Assembly (NCBI RefSeq): GCF_005780165.1 | Contig: NZ_VAUV01000010.1 | Location: 1-64,000, forward strand | Reading direction: 5' to 3' | Length of the DNA: 64,000 nucleotides | From: Phragmitibacter flavus | GTDB lineage: Bacteria; Verrucomicrobiota; Verrucomicrobiia; Verrucomicrobiales; Verrucomicrobiaceae | Part shown: positions 39,881 through 47,567 of the stretch, piece after piece | Position numbering within the stretch: the first letter of the stretch is position 1 | How the letters are laid out: each line of letters begins with the position of its first letter | Program-made: the position numbers and the translations under genes | The notes under the pieces: generated by a model | What the model was told of the DNA's origin: nothing | The model's database searches: none | What the model saw: only the letters and a program-made list of their open reading frames with translations

Positions 39881-41257
39881 ATGCATTCCAGCTCAGCGCC
39901 TTCCTCATCCACGGGACCTTGGTGGACACAGCTCTCGAAATATCACTGGTTTGTCTTTATTGTGGCCTCGCTGGCATGGATGTTTGACTGCCTTGATCAG
40001 CAGCTTTTCATTCTGGCGCGTGGTGCGGCGATGAAGAGTTTGTTGCCTCCTGACATGGACGCGAATGCCTATGGCACGTATGCGACGGCAATTTTTGTGG
40101 CAGGGTGGGCGACGGGCGGATTGATTTTCGGATCGGTGGGAGATCGGATCGGTCGGGCGAAGACGCTGACGATCACGGTGTTGATGTATTCGGTGTTCAC
40201 CGGATTGTCGGCGTTGTCGAAAGGGTGGGTGGATTTTGCAGTTTATCGCTTTTTGACCGGTCTTGGAGTCGGTGGGGTGTTTGGGCTGGCGGTGGCGCTG
40301 ACGGCGGATGCGCTGCCAGATTCGGCTCGTGCGGGAGCATTGGGGACTTTACAGGCGCTCTCGGCAGTGGGCAACGTGACGGCGGGATTGATCAGCATGT
40401 GGGTCGGGGGCATGGTTTCGAGGGGAGAGATTTCGGCGGACTGGTCGTGGAAGTTGATGTTTATCGTGGGGGCGGCTCCTGCGTTTTTGTGCGTGTTTAT
40501 TCAGATGCGTTTGAAGGAACCGGAGAAGTGGGTGAAGGCGCGTGAGGCGGGCAGGATCAGTGGGGCAAAGTTTGGTTCGTATGCTTCGTTGTTTGGAGAC
40601 AAGCGCTGGAGGGGACCGGCGTTGTTTGGGATGATGCTTTCGGTGGCCGGGGTGATCGGGCTGTGGGGAATCGGGTTTTTCTCGCCTGAGCTGGTGGGAC
40701 CGGTGATTGAGGAGTCGTTGAAGGCGCAGAATTTGCCGGCGTCGGAAATTGCCGGGGCGAAGGCCCACTACATTGGGCTGAATTCGATTGTGCAGAATGT
40801 CGGTGCGTTCATCGGGATGTTGTTGATGACGAAACTGGCGCAGGTGATCGGTCGGAAAAAGGCGTTTGCAGTGGCGTTTGTGGCGGCTTTGCTGGCGACG
40901 GTGGGTTTCTTCCAATTCTTTAATGGTCCCGGTGACATCTGGATGAGCGCGGTGATGGGCGGTTGCCAGTTGGCGATTTTTGCGGGGTTTGCGATTTATC
41001 TGCCGGAGTTGTTCCCGACGCGTTTGCGCAGCACGGGCACGAGTTTTTGCTACAATGTGGGCCGGTTTGTGGCGGCTTTGGGCATTCTGCAGACGGCGTC
41101 GATCAAGACCTGGGCGAGCACGGGGGCGGTGACGGCGACGGAGAAGATTGATTCGTTCCGTGATGCGGCGAGCTACATGAGCGTGATCTTCTTGATCGGT
41201 TTGGTGGCGCTGATGTTTCTTCCGGAAACCAAGGGGCGTCCAATGCCTGAAGATTAA
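39881..41257 (+). CDS. MFS transporter (sugar/organic-acid type)
   Basis: 458 aa, with about 12 hydrophobic segments. The loop 2-3 motif reads GSVGDRIGRAKTL (residues about 86-98), the classical G-x-x-x-D-R-x-G-R-[RK] MFS signature, and the second half has a related GRKKAFAVAF. FDCLDQQLFILARGAAMKSLL early on and PELFPTRLRSTGTSFCYNVGRF late are typical of the sugar-porter/metabolite-H+ symporter group. It lies 80 bases after the AraC gene and may be co-regulated with the FAD oxidoreductases. Substrate not determinable; an organic acid or monosaccharide is likely. Confidence 0.9.
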   Translation: MHSSSAPSSSTGPWWTQLSKYHWFVFIVASLAWMFDCLDQQLFILARGAAMKSLLPPDMDANAYGTYATAIFVAGWATGGLIFGSVGDRIGRAKTLTITVLMYSVFTGLSALSKGWVDFAVYRFLTGLGVGGVFGLAVALTADALPDSARAGALGTLQALSAVGNVTAGLISMWVGGMVSRGEISADWSWKLMFIVGAAPAFLCVFIQMRLKEPEKWVKAREAGRISGAKFGSYASLFGDKRWRGPALFGMMLSVAGVIGLWGIGFFSPELVGPVIEESLKAQNLPASEIAGAKAHYIGLNSIVQNVGAFIGMLLMTKLAQVIGRKKAFAVAFVAALLATVGFFQFFNGPGDIWMSAVMGGCQLAIFAGFAIYLPELFPTRLRSTGTSFCYNVGRFVAALGILQTASIKTWASTGAVTATEKIDSFRDAASYMSVIFLIGLVALMFLPETKGRPMPED

Positions 41258-41308
41258 GAATGAGATTTTGAGGTGGAAGGTTGCATGGTTTGATTGGAGA
41301 GTGATCTG

Positions 41309-41605
41309 ATGACTGTAGAAGAATTGCTTGAATCGGTGTTGCGCGATGATGCGCCGCCGGATGACGTGAGCGCTGAGGCGCGGGCGCTCTGGCATGCGAA
41401 GAAGGGCAACTGGGATGAGTCGCATGAGATTGCGCAGGATATTCATTCGAGAATGGGCTCTTGGATTCATGCGTTGCTGCATTTGATCGAAGGCGATCAG
41501 GGCAATGCGAACTACTGGTTTCACAAAGCGCAGAAGCCGGTGCGCAAACCGGCGGACATTGAATCGGAGTGGCGGGTGATTGCGGCTGAGGTGCTGGGGG
41601 CTTGA
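41309..41605 (+). CDS. Small conserved protein of unknown function
   Basis: 98 aa, starting at ATG 41309 with GGAGAG 8 bases upstream. The sequence is acidic and helical: DDAPPDDVSAEARALWHAKKGNWDESHEIAQDI and HALLHLIEGDQGNANYWFHKAQKPV, rather like a single TPR-like repeat pair. I recall similar proteins in many Proteobacteria, where they are also uncharacterised. No signal peptide and no metal motif. It lies between the MFS gene and menF. Possibly co-transcribed with menF (19 bases apart), but no link to menaquinone is shown. Confidence 0.75.
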   Translation: MTVEELLESVLRDDAPPDDVSAEARALWHAKKGNWDESHEIAQDIHSRMGSWIHALLHLIEGDQGNANYWFHKAQKPVRKPADIESEWRVIAAEVLGA

Positions 41606-41623
41606 GGTTTTTTTGATGCATTC

Positions 41624-42679
41624 ATGTCTGAGTTGAATCATGTTGTCCCGCGAGTCTCCGCTGACGTATTGGAAGAGGTGGACATTGCGTGTTTGAGACT
41701 GCCGGATGGCAAGGTGTGGGTGGGATACGGGCCGTTTACGGAAGTGGCGGATGCCCCTGATGGACCCGCGTTTTACGTGAATGATTTTGAGCTTGGCGAC
41801 GGGCGGCCATGGAAGATTCCGGCGAGGATGGAGGTGCTGGAGAAGGGCGATGAATTTTTGGTGCAGTCGGAGGAGGAACTGAACGTGGTTTGGCGGGCGC
41901 TGGAGCCGGAGTGGTTTGAGATGGTTTTCCGGCGCATTCGCAAAGAGGTGGTGGCGAGGCGATTGAAGAAGATGGTTCCAGTATTGACGGAATTGGGGGT
42001 TCGGCAGTCGGGGCGGATGAGTGATCTACTGGGGCGTGCGCTGCGTGCGCCTGAGGGATTGTGGGCTTACGGCAGGGTGCAGGGAGATGAGGGGTTTGCG
42101 GGAGCGACACCGGAGTTGTTGTTAAAGGTGGAGGGTGGGCAACTCGAGACAATGGCGCTGGCGGGCACGGCGAGTCCGGTGGATGGCGGGGGATTTGTTT
42201 CGGACACGAAGGAGATCGAGGAGCACGAACTGGTGGCGGGATTTATTGAGTCGGCTTTGAGCGGACTGGGTTTGGGAGTGGTGGAGCGTGGGCCGCGGGA
42301 GGTGAGTGATGCATCGGGGCTTACCCATTTTCGAACGCAATTGCGGGTGACATTGGAGGAGAGGCCGGATTTGGGCGCGTTGGTGAGGTTGTTGCATCCG
42401 ACGCCGGCCGTGGGGTGTTTGCCGCGTGATGAAGGGAATCTGACGCAGTTGATGGAGTATCGGAAGCAGTTGCATGCGCCGGGATTTTTTGGGGCACCGT
42501 TTGGTTTGAAAACGCCGGATGGTTTTTATGCGGTGGTGGCGATTCGTGGATTGGGGTGGAGGGGCGATGAGGTATCGATGCCGAGCGGATGTGGGATCGT
42601 TGGAGGAAGTGTGTTTGATCACGAGTGGCGTGAGCTGAGGCAGAAGCGGGAAACGGTGTCGAGGATGCTGGGGGTCTAG
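41624..42679 (+). CDS. menF: Isochorismate synthase (chorismate-binding enzyme)
   Basis: 351 aa, the chorismate-utilising fold. The C-terminal two-thirds carry ELLLKVEGGQLETMALAGTASP (active-site strand), KEIEEHELVAGFIESAL, THFRTQLRV, LLHPTPAVGCLPR, GFFGAPFG and GCGIVGGSVFDHEWRELRQKR. AGTA in the first motif, rather than the AGTRPRG type of TrpE/PabB, favours isochorismate synthase. The menD gene starts just 2 bases after its stop, so the pair forms the head of the o-succinylbenzoate menaquinone pathway: chorismate to isochorismate, then to SEPHCHC. The N-terminal region is short compared with E. coli MenF (about 430 aa). Confidence 0.9.
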   Translation: MSELNHVVPRVSADVLEEVDIACLRLPDGKVWVGYGPFTEVADAPDGPAFYVNDFELGDGRPWKIPARMEVLEKGDEFLVQSEEELNVVWRALEPEWFEMVFRRIRKEVVARRLKKMVPVLTELGVRQSGRMSDLLGRALRAPEGLWAYGRVQGDEGFAGATPELLLKVEGGQLETMALAGTASPVDGGGFVSDTKEIEEHELVAGFIESALSGLGLGVVERGPREVSDASGLTHFRTQLRVTLEERPDLGALVRLLHPTPAVGCLPRDEGNLTQLMEYRKQLHAPGFFGAPFGLKTPDGFYAVVAIRGLGWRGDEVSMPSGCGIVGGSVFDHEWRELRQKRETVSRMLGV

Positions 42680-42680
42680 C

Positions 42681-44219
42681 ATGAAAAATGGCACGGACAA
42701 TGAGCGGGAGATTCGGTCGTTGTTTGACCGGCTTGATGGTCTTGGAGTGCGGGAATATGTGGTGTGTGCGGGGGCACGAAATGCGGCTTTGATCGCGGTG
42801 GTGACGGCACGGGCGGAAAGGGATGAGCGTTTTGTGGTCCGCCATTTTTTTGACGAGCGGTCGGCGGGTTTTTTTGCTTTGGGTCGGGTGATGGTGACGC
42901 GCAAGCCAGTGGCGGTTTTGACAACTTCCGGGACGGCGGTGGCGGAATTGTTGCCGGCGATGATGGAAGCGCATTACCAGGCGTTGCCACTGGTTGCGGT
43001 GACGGCGGACCGTCCGGCGCACTATGCTGGCAGCGGGGCTCCGCAGGCGGTGGAGCAGGAGGGGATTTTTGGAGTCTATGCGAACGGGACGATGGGCGGT
43101 CCGCTGCATTTCAATGTGCGGCTTGAGGAGGAGGCACTCGATGGGGGGGCACTGGAACGGTGTGTGATCGCGGGGGAAGTGACGTTTGATGGTGGTCCTG
43201 AACTGACGGATACGGGAATTTGGGAAGATTTTTGGTCGAGCGATGCGCCTCTGGTGGTTTTGGTGGCAGGTCTGCATCCAGACGATGTGAAAATGGTGTC
43301 GGCGTTTTTGGCGAAGCTGGGGGCGACAGTGGTGGCGGAGGCAACGGCGAATCTTGATAGGGTGCCGGAGTTGCAGGAGCTGATAATTCGCGGTGATGAG
43401 AAGTTGTTGCGGTCGCTTGAAGTGGGGCGTGTGTTGCGAATTGGGGCGGTGCCTTCGTGGCGCTGGTGGAGGGATCTGGAGGATCGGGAAGACGTGATGG
43501 TGTTGAGCATCTCAAAAACGTCGTTTCGCGGGTTGGCTCGAAAGGAGCGGGTCGTGTGTTCGCCTTGGTCAGCTTTGACTCGCGATGTGGGGGCGGTGGA
43601 GGCCCGATTGGCGGTGGAAAATGATGATGGCGGGTTGGGGGGATTGATTGAGCAATTTCCGAATTCCGAGGTGGCCTGGATGCGGCATTTGTCTAACGTC
43701 GTGGGGGCGGACGCGCGATTGTTCCTGGGGAATAGCCTGCCGATTCGAGAGTGGAATCTGGCAGCAGCTCGGCGCAGTGAAGCCGGGCTGGAAGTTTTTG
43801 CGAATCGCGGGGCGAATGGGATCGATGGTCTGGTGTCGACGTGGCTGGGGGTGGGGGATGGGGCGGATGAGTCGTGGTTGGTGGTGGGGGATTTGAGTGC
43901 GCTCTATGACATGAATGCGTTGTGGATTTTGCCGCAGTTGAGGGAGGGAAAACGACGCTTGGTGGTGATCAACAACTCAGGCGGGCAGATCTTTTCGCAG
44001 GTGCGGTGGTTGTCGGATCTGGCCCCCCCGGCTCGCAAGGTGATGACCAATGCGCACGGGCTTGGGTTTGAATCCTGGGCGTCGATGTGGGGAGTGGGCT
44101 ACCGCTGTTTTTCTGACTGGCGGGATTTGAGCGATGATGGCGATGGCTCCGGGACGGTGATCTGGGAGATCAGGCCGGACGCGGATGAAAGCGCAGCGTT
44201 CTGGCGTGCGTGGTCATGA
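42681..44219 (+). CDS. menD: SEPHCHC synthase (MenD)
   Basis: 512 aa, ThDP-dependent enzyme joining isochorismate and 2-oxoglutarate. The N-terminus has VREYVVCAGARNAALIAVV and RSAGFFALG-type sequence (read as DERSAGFFALGRVM), followed by VAVLTTSGTAVAELLPAMMEAHYQALPLVAVTADRP, which is diagnostic for MenD. The ThDP/Mg site is the C-terminal GDLSALYDMNALWILPQLREGKRRLVVINNSGGQIF. It is somewhat shorter than the E. coli protein (556 aa), mainly in the middle domain. It starts 2 bases after menF; its end overlaps by 6 bases the convergent CNNM/CBS gene on the other strand. The other men genes are not in this window. Confidence 0.93.
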   Translation: MKNGTDNEREIRSLFDRLDGLGVREYVVCAGARNAALIAVVTARAERDERFVVRHFFDERSAGFFALGRVMVTRKPVAVLTTSGTAVAELLPAMMEAHYQALPLVAVTADRPAHYAGSGAPQAVEQEGIFGVYANGTMGGPLHFNVRLEEEALDGGALERCVIAGEVTFDGGPELTDTGIWEDFWSSDAPLVVLVAGLHPDDVKMVSAFLAKLGATVVAEATANLDRVPELQELIIRGDEKLLRSLEVGRVLRIGAVPSWRWWRDLEDREDVMVLSISKTSFRGLARKERVVCSPWSALTRDVGAVEARLAVENDDGGLGGLIEQFPNSEVAWMRHLSNVVGADARLFLGNSLPIREWNLAAARRSEAGLEVFANRGANGIDGLVSTWLGVGDGADESWLVVGDLSALYDMNALWILPQLREGKRRLVVINNSGGQIFSQVRWLSDLAPPARKVMTNAHGLGFESWASMWGVGYRCFSDWRDLSDDGDGSGTVIWEIRPDADESAAFWRAWS

Positions 44220-45155
44220 GGCGGGCCGGTGGAAGATGGCGGCGAGCAGGGATTGCTGGGTGATGACGCCGACGACGTGTCGATTTTCATCATGGACGGC
44301 GGTGAGAGGTTCGCCGCGTTTCCGCAGGTATTGCAGGCAGTGGAGGGCGGTGTCGGTGGATCGAACGTGGTTAAGGGGGCGCAGATACTGGCGGACCATG
44401 CGATCGGGCTGGGGATTGGTGGGGAGTGCGGTGGTGTCGAGCCAGCCGAGAAGATTGCCGTTCTCGGCGAGGACGATGTGCCAGGGACGGAGTTGTTGTT
44501 TGTTCGCGCTGATGAATTGCGCGAGGGGGAGTTCTGGGGGAATGGCGGTTAACTGGCGCAAGGGAAGCATGAAGCGGCTGACGGGCGACTTTTGGAAATC
44601 GGCGTAATGGTCGATCAGTTGCAGGCAGGGTGGGGGGAGAAGCTGGTTGGTCTTGATGGACTTGGTGAGGTCGTCCAGGCCGGTGTTGTCGGAGACTTCG
44701 ACCGGCAGCAGGTCGAGGGCGCGGGATTTGAGTCGGGAAGAAAGAGCGAGCCAGGGGAGGGCGAGATGCTGCATCAACGTGAGAAGGCCGGTGCAGGCGC
44801 GAAGCGATCGGAAAGGTTTTTGTGCAAAAAGGTGTTTGGGGATTTGTTCGAGGATGATGAGGAACAGGGGGAGGGTGATGAGGAGGTTGATGGCCCAGCC
44901 CCAGGGGCCGACGGCACGCACGGTGAGCAGGGCGGCAGCGGCGAAGGCGAGCAGTCCGCAGATGTGATTGGTGGCTGCAACAACATGCAGCAACTCGTCG
45001 CGACGTTGGAGCAACTGGCTGAGCTTGGCGGCTTTTTTGTCGCCTTCCTCGGCGGCATGGCGGACACGGACGCGGCTAACTACAAGCAGGGCGCTTTCGG
45101 TGCCGGCGAGCATGAAACAGAGAGGGATGCAGAAGATGAGCAGCAGCCAGATCAT
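44214..45155 (-). CDS. CNNM/CBS-domain membrane protein (CorC-like, no C-terminal CorC domain)
   Basis: 313 aa. The N-terminal half is a DUF21/CNNM transmembrane domain (three to four helices; MIWLLLIFCIPLCFMLAGTESALLVVSR is the first, with the E-S-A-L segment typical of these proteins). A CBS pair follows at about 190-300 (ending HVVGVITQQSLLAAIF). The HlyC/CorC C-terminal domain found in the upstream gene is absent, so this looks like a truncated paralogue. CNNM/CorC proteins take part in Mg2+ or Co2+ transport or resistance. Its start is shared with the stop of the upstream gene (TGATG), so the two are probably co-translated and may form a heteromer. Convergent with menD. Confidence 0.87.
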   Translation of the reverse strand: MIWLLLIFCIPLCFMLAGTESALLVVSRVRVRHAAEEGDKKAAKLSQLLQRRDELLHVVAATNHICGLLAFAAAALLTVRAVGPWGWAINLLITLPLFLIILEQIPKHLFAQKPFRSLRACTGLLTLMQHLALPWLALSSRLKSRALDLLPVEVSDNTGLDDLTKSIKTNQLLPPPCLQLIDHYADFQKSPVSRFMLPLRQLTAIPPELPLAQFISANKQQLRPWHIVLAENGNLLGWLDTTALPTNPQPDRMVRQYLRPLNHVRSTDTALHCLQYLRKRGEPLTAVHDENRHVVGVITQQSLLAAIFHRPAS

Positions 45156-46411
45156 CAGCGGTGGTCGGGTGCGGGTGGGAGTTGAAGTTCGACTTGTTGC
45201 ACGCGTGAGCGGTTGGTGCGTTTGATCTTTATCTCAATGCCTTTGTAAGTGATTTGTTGACCGGGCTTTGGAGGTCCGCCGAAGAGACTGGTGGCAAGGC
45301 CGCCGATGGTGTCGAGGTCGTCTTCGTCAAAATTGACGTCAAGTTCGTGTTCGATCTCATCCAATCGGGCCTGGCCGTTGATGAGGTAGCGGTTGGCACC
45401 GATGGATTGGATGTTGGGCTGCGTGTCGGAGGTGGGAGCGGTTTTTGAAAGGATGTAATTGACGACGTTTTTATGAGTGAGGAGGCCCTGAAAACTACCG
45501 AATTCATCGACGATCACGGCCACGGCGGCGGGATCTGATTGAAGGCAGTCGGTCCACACCCGGATGAGCGGAATAGATTCGGGAACGAAGATGGGGGGCT
45601 GACTGACGCTGCGCCACTGGGGTCGGCCCTTCAGCTTCCATTGCTGAATGTTGATGAGGTCAGACACGCCGTCCTGTTTGCGGTCATACACCGCGACGAA
45701 TGGATGGCGGGCACTTTCGAGAGTGGCGGCGGCCTCCTGGTCCTCGGCATCATGCGTCATCAGCGGGAGATCGACCCGCGGCGTCATGAGATCGTGGGCG
45801 GCGAGGCGGTGAAGGTTGGTGACGTGGTGAAGCAGTCCGGCTTCTTGTTTGTCGATGCTGCCCTGTTCCTCCTTCATGTCGATGAAGGTGACGAGCTCGT
45901 CGGTGCTGAGCAAATTCGGCGGACGCGATCGGGGTGGGGTAAGTCGTGCGGCGATGCTGCGGCTGAAACCGAGCAGTGGTCGGATGGCCGGGAGAAAAAA
46001 TCGCTGGCTGATGCCGAGCAGGGGAAGGGTGAAGCGTGCGACGGTGGAAGGTGCGCGCAGGGCGCAGGTGCGTGGCAGAATTTCGACGATGATCAGACTG
46101 GCACTGAGGATGACCAGGGTGCTGATCCAGGGTTGAAAGCCGGCTTCAGTGAGGGGATGGAGAATGAGGTAAAGCGCAGTGGCGGTGAGGGTGAGGTTGC
46201 TGATGCTGCCAAGCAACATGGCCTCTTGCAACGTGGTCGAGGTGTTGAGGAGAAGCTTTTTGCTCTTCTCACTGCGTGGGAGCACATCGTCGTGTAGAAG
46301 GTCCTTTTCCCGCAGCACGAAGAGGGCGGTCTCAAGGGCCGAAAAGTTGGCGGCAAAGATCAAGAGTCCTGTGAAAAGCAGGAGGATAAGCAGAAGCAAC
46401 GGCAGTGTCAT
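45155..46411 (-). CDS. CNNM/CorC family transporter-associated protein
   Basis: 418 aa. DUF21/CNNM domain (about 1-180; LLLILLLFTGLLIFAANFSALETALFVL carries the S-A-x-E-T-A motif), a CBS pair at about 190-320 (HDLMTPRVDLPLM ... AVIVDEFGSFQGLLTHKN) and a C-terminal CorC_HlyC domain at about 340-418 (IGANRYLINGQARLDEIEHELDVNF...TIGGLATSLF). Formerly called hemolysin C-like, now associated with Mg2+/Co2+ handling. The first gene of the two-gene unit; the gene ends with overlap to the second. No promoter is identified on its upstream side. Confidence 0.92.
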   Translation of the reverse strand: MTLPLLLLILLLFTGLLIFAANFSALETALFVLREKDLLHDDVLPRSEKSKKLLLNTSTTLQEAMLLGSISNLTLTATALYLILHPLTEAGFQPWISTLVILSASLIIVEILPRTCALRAPSTVARFTLPLLGISQRFFLPAIRPLLGFSRSIAARLTPPRSRPPNLLSTDELVTFIDMKEEQGSIDKQEAGLLHHVTNLHRLAAHDLMTPRVDLPLMTHDAEDQEAAATLESARHPFVAVYDRKQDGVSDLINIQQWKLKGRPQWRSVSQPPIFVPESIPLIRVWTDCLQSDPAAVAVIVDEFGSFQGLLTHKNVVNYILSKTAPTSDTQPNIQSIGANRYLINGQARLDEIEHELDVNFDEDDLDTIGGLATSLFGGPPKPGQQITYKGIEIKIKRTNRSRVQQVELQLPPAPDHR

Positions 46412-46761
46412 ACTGGGGGGTGTGACAACGAGTCGTTGAGGTCCGCTTCGGAGAGAGCGGTTGGTGCTTCTTGATGAACTTCAGAGGTGGGGTTCAGATT
46501 CCTGGATCTGCAGCGAAACATGGGCATGGGAGAGTCGACGTTGTTCTCTAGCCAAGTCTTTCGGTCAACGCAAGTAGATGAACGCGATGGTTTGTGCCTG
46601 TGGGGTGCTGCAACTGATACACCGGTAGTTTTGAACAGGTGTCTACCGGATCAATTCCAGCTCGCGATCATTTTTTTCAAAGAATCTGATAGGCAGGAAA
46701 AGGCGGAAACGTTTATGATGGAATCCCACTGGTATACCAGCAAGAATTTCGCTTCAGTTCC
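46412..46761. promoter_or_regulatory. Upstream region of the GntR operon
   Basis: 350 bases between the divergent CorC-like (-) and GntR (+) genes. It contains the palindromic operator candidate at 46729-46740. I see no other gene; the small plus-strand frame around 46487 has no supporting features. Confidence 0.5.
46729..46740. promoter_or_regulatory. Candidate GntR operator CTGGTATACCAG
   Basis: A perfect 12-bp palindrome, 22 bp upstream of the GntR-family start codon. The core TTGGTATACCAA-like sequence (TGGTATACCA here) matches the published consensus of the FadR-type hexuronate regulators ExuR/UxuR of enterobacteria, which are also GntR/FCD proteins. An autoregulatory site is the straightforward inference. 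Confidence 0.7.
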
Positions 46762-47550
46762 ATGTCGTTTGCCAATAGTCTCAGCTCCCAAGCTTACCAG
46801 CACATTCAGCGCAAGCTGTTGTCCGGGGCGTGGAATGCGGGTGACGTGATTTCCGAGCAAAGTGTGGCCCAAGAGATGGGCATCAGTCGAACGCCGGTGC
46901 GCGAGGCCATTCGTCATTTGGAACAGGAGGGGGTGTTGGAACAGGTGCCGCGATTCGGCACGCGGGTGAAGGCACTGGACCGGCGTGATCTGGTTGAGCT
47001 CTACGAACTGCGCGATGCGTTGGAACCGTATGCAGTGGCGCAGGTGGCCGGCAAGTTGGAAGATGAGGATGTCAAGACGTTGGGTCGTCTGTGCGATGAA
47101 TTGAAGAATGTGGCGAAGGAGTTGCGACGAAAGGGCCATACGAAGCCGGATGCCGAAATGATGAAACGCTTGATGTCAGCGGACATGGCCTTTCACCATT
47201 TGTTGATTCGTGCCGCAGGCAACGGTCGTTTGATGAAGATCGTGGCCGAGGGGAGAGTGCTGGCTCGAATTTTTTCCACTTCAAGACAGGAGCATGATTT
47301 GGAGGTGATCGAACAAACGCTGCGCTATCACCTGGAGATTGTGGAAGCGGTGGTGGCCGGAGATGGCGAGGCGGCACGTCGATTGATGTCGCAACACATT
47401 CGGGCCAGCATGGGGGAGGCATTGGAGCATTTTGATCGTCAACAAGCCTTGGCTCAACGGGAGGCCATGTCGGTGGGGTTGCCGGAGGCGTTTACTACCG
47501 AGCTCGAGGTGCTGGACAAGACTTTAAGACCACCCAAAACACGAACTTAG
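46762..47550 (+). CDS. GntR family transcriptional regulator, FadR/FCD type
   Basis: 262 aa. The N-terminal winged helix is at about 8-72: QAYQHIQRKLLSGAWNAGDVISEQSVAQEMGISRTPVREAIRHLEQEGVLEQVP. An FCD ligand-binding domain follows at about 80-225 (ELRDALEPYAV, then helices with His residues in FHHLLIRAAG and RYHLEIVEAV that can coordinate a metal with the ligand). Such regulators usually repress hexuronate, gluconate or fatty-acid catabolic genes and are released by a pathway acid. The gene heads a run of same-strand genes to 55977 and carries a palindromic operator upstream. The stop at 47548-47550 adjoins the next gene. Confidence 0.92.
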   Translation: MSFANSLSSQAYQHIQRKLLSGAWNAGDVISEQSVAQEMGISRTPVREAIRHLEQEGVLEQVPRFGTRVKALDRRDLVELYELRDALEPYAVAQVAGKLEDEDVKTLGRLCDELKNVAKELRRKGHTKPDAEMMKRLMSADMAFHHLLIRAAGNGRLMKIVAEGRVLARIFSTSRQEHDLEVIEQTLRYHLEIVEAVVAGDGEAARRLMSQHIRASMGEALEHFDRQQALAQREAMSVGLPEAFTTELEVLDKTLRPPKTRT

Positions 47551-47567
47551 TGACTTTGCCACTTATC

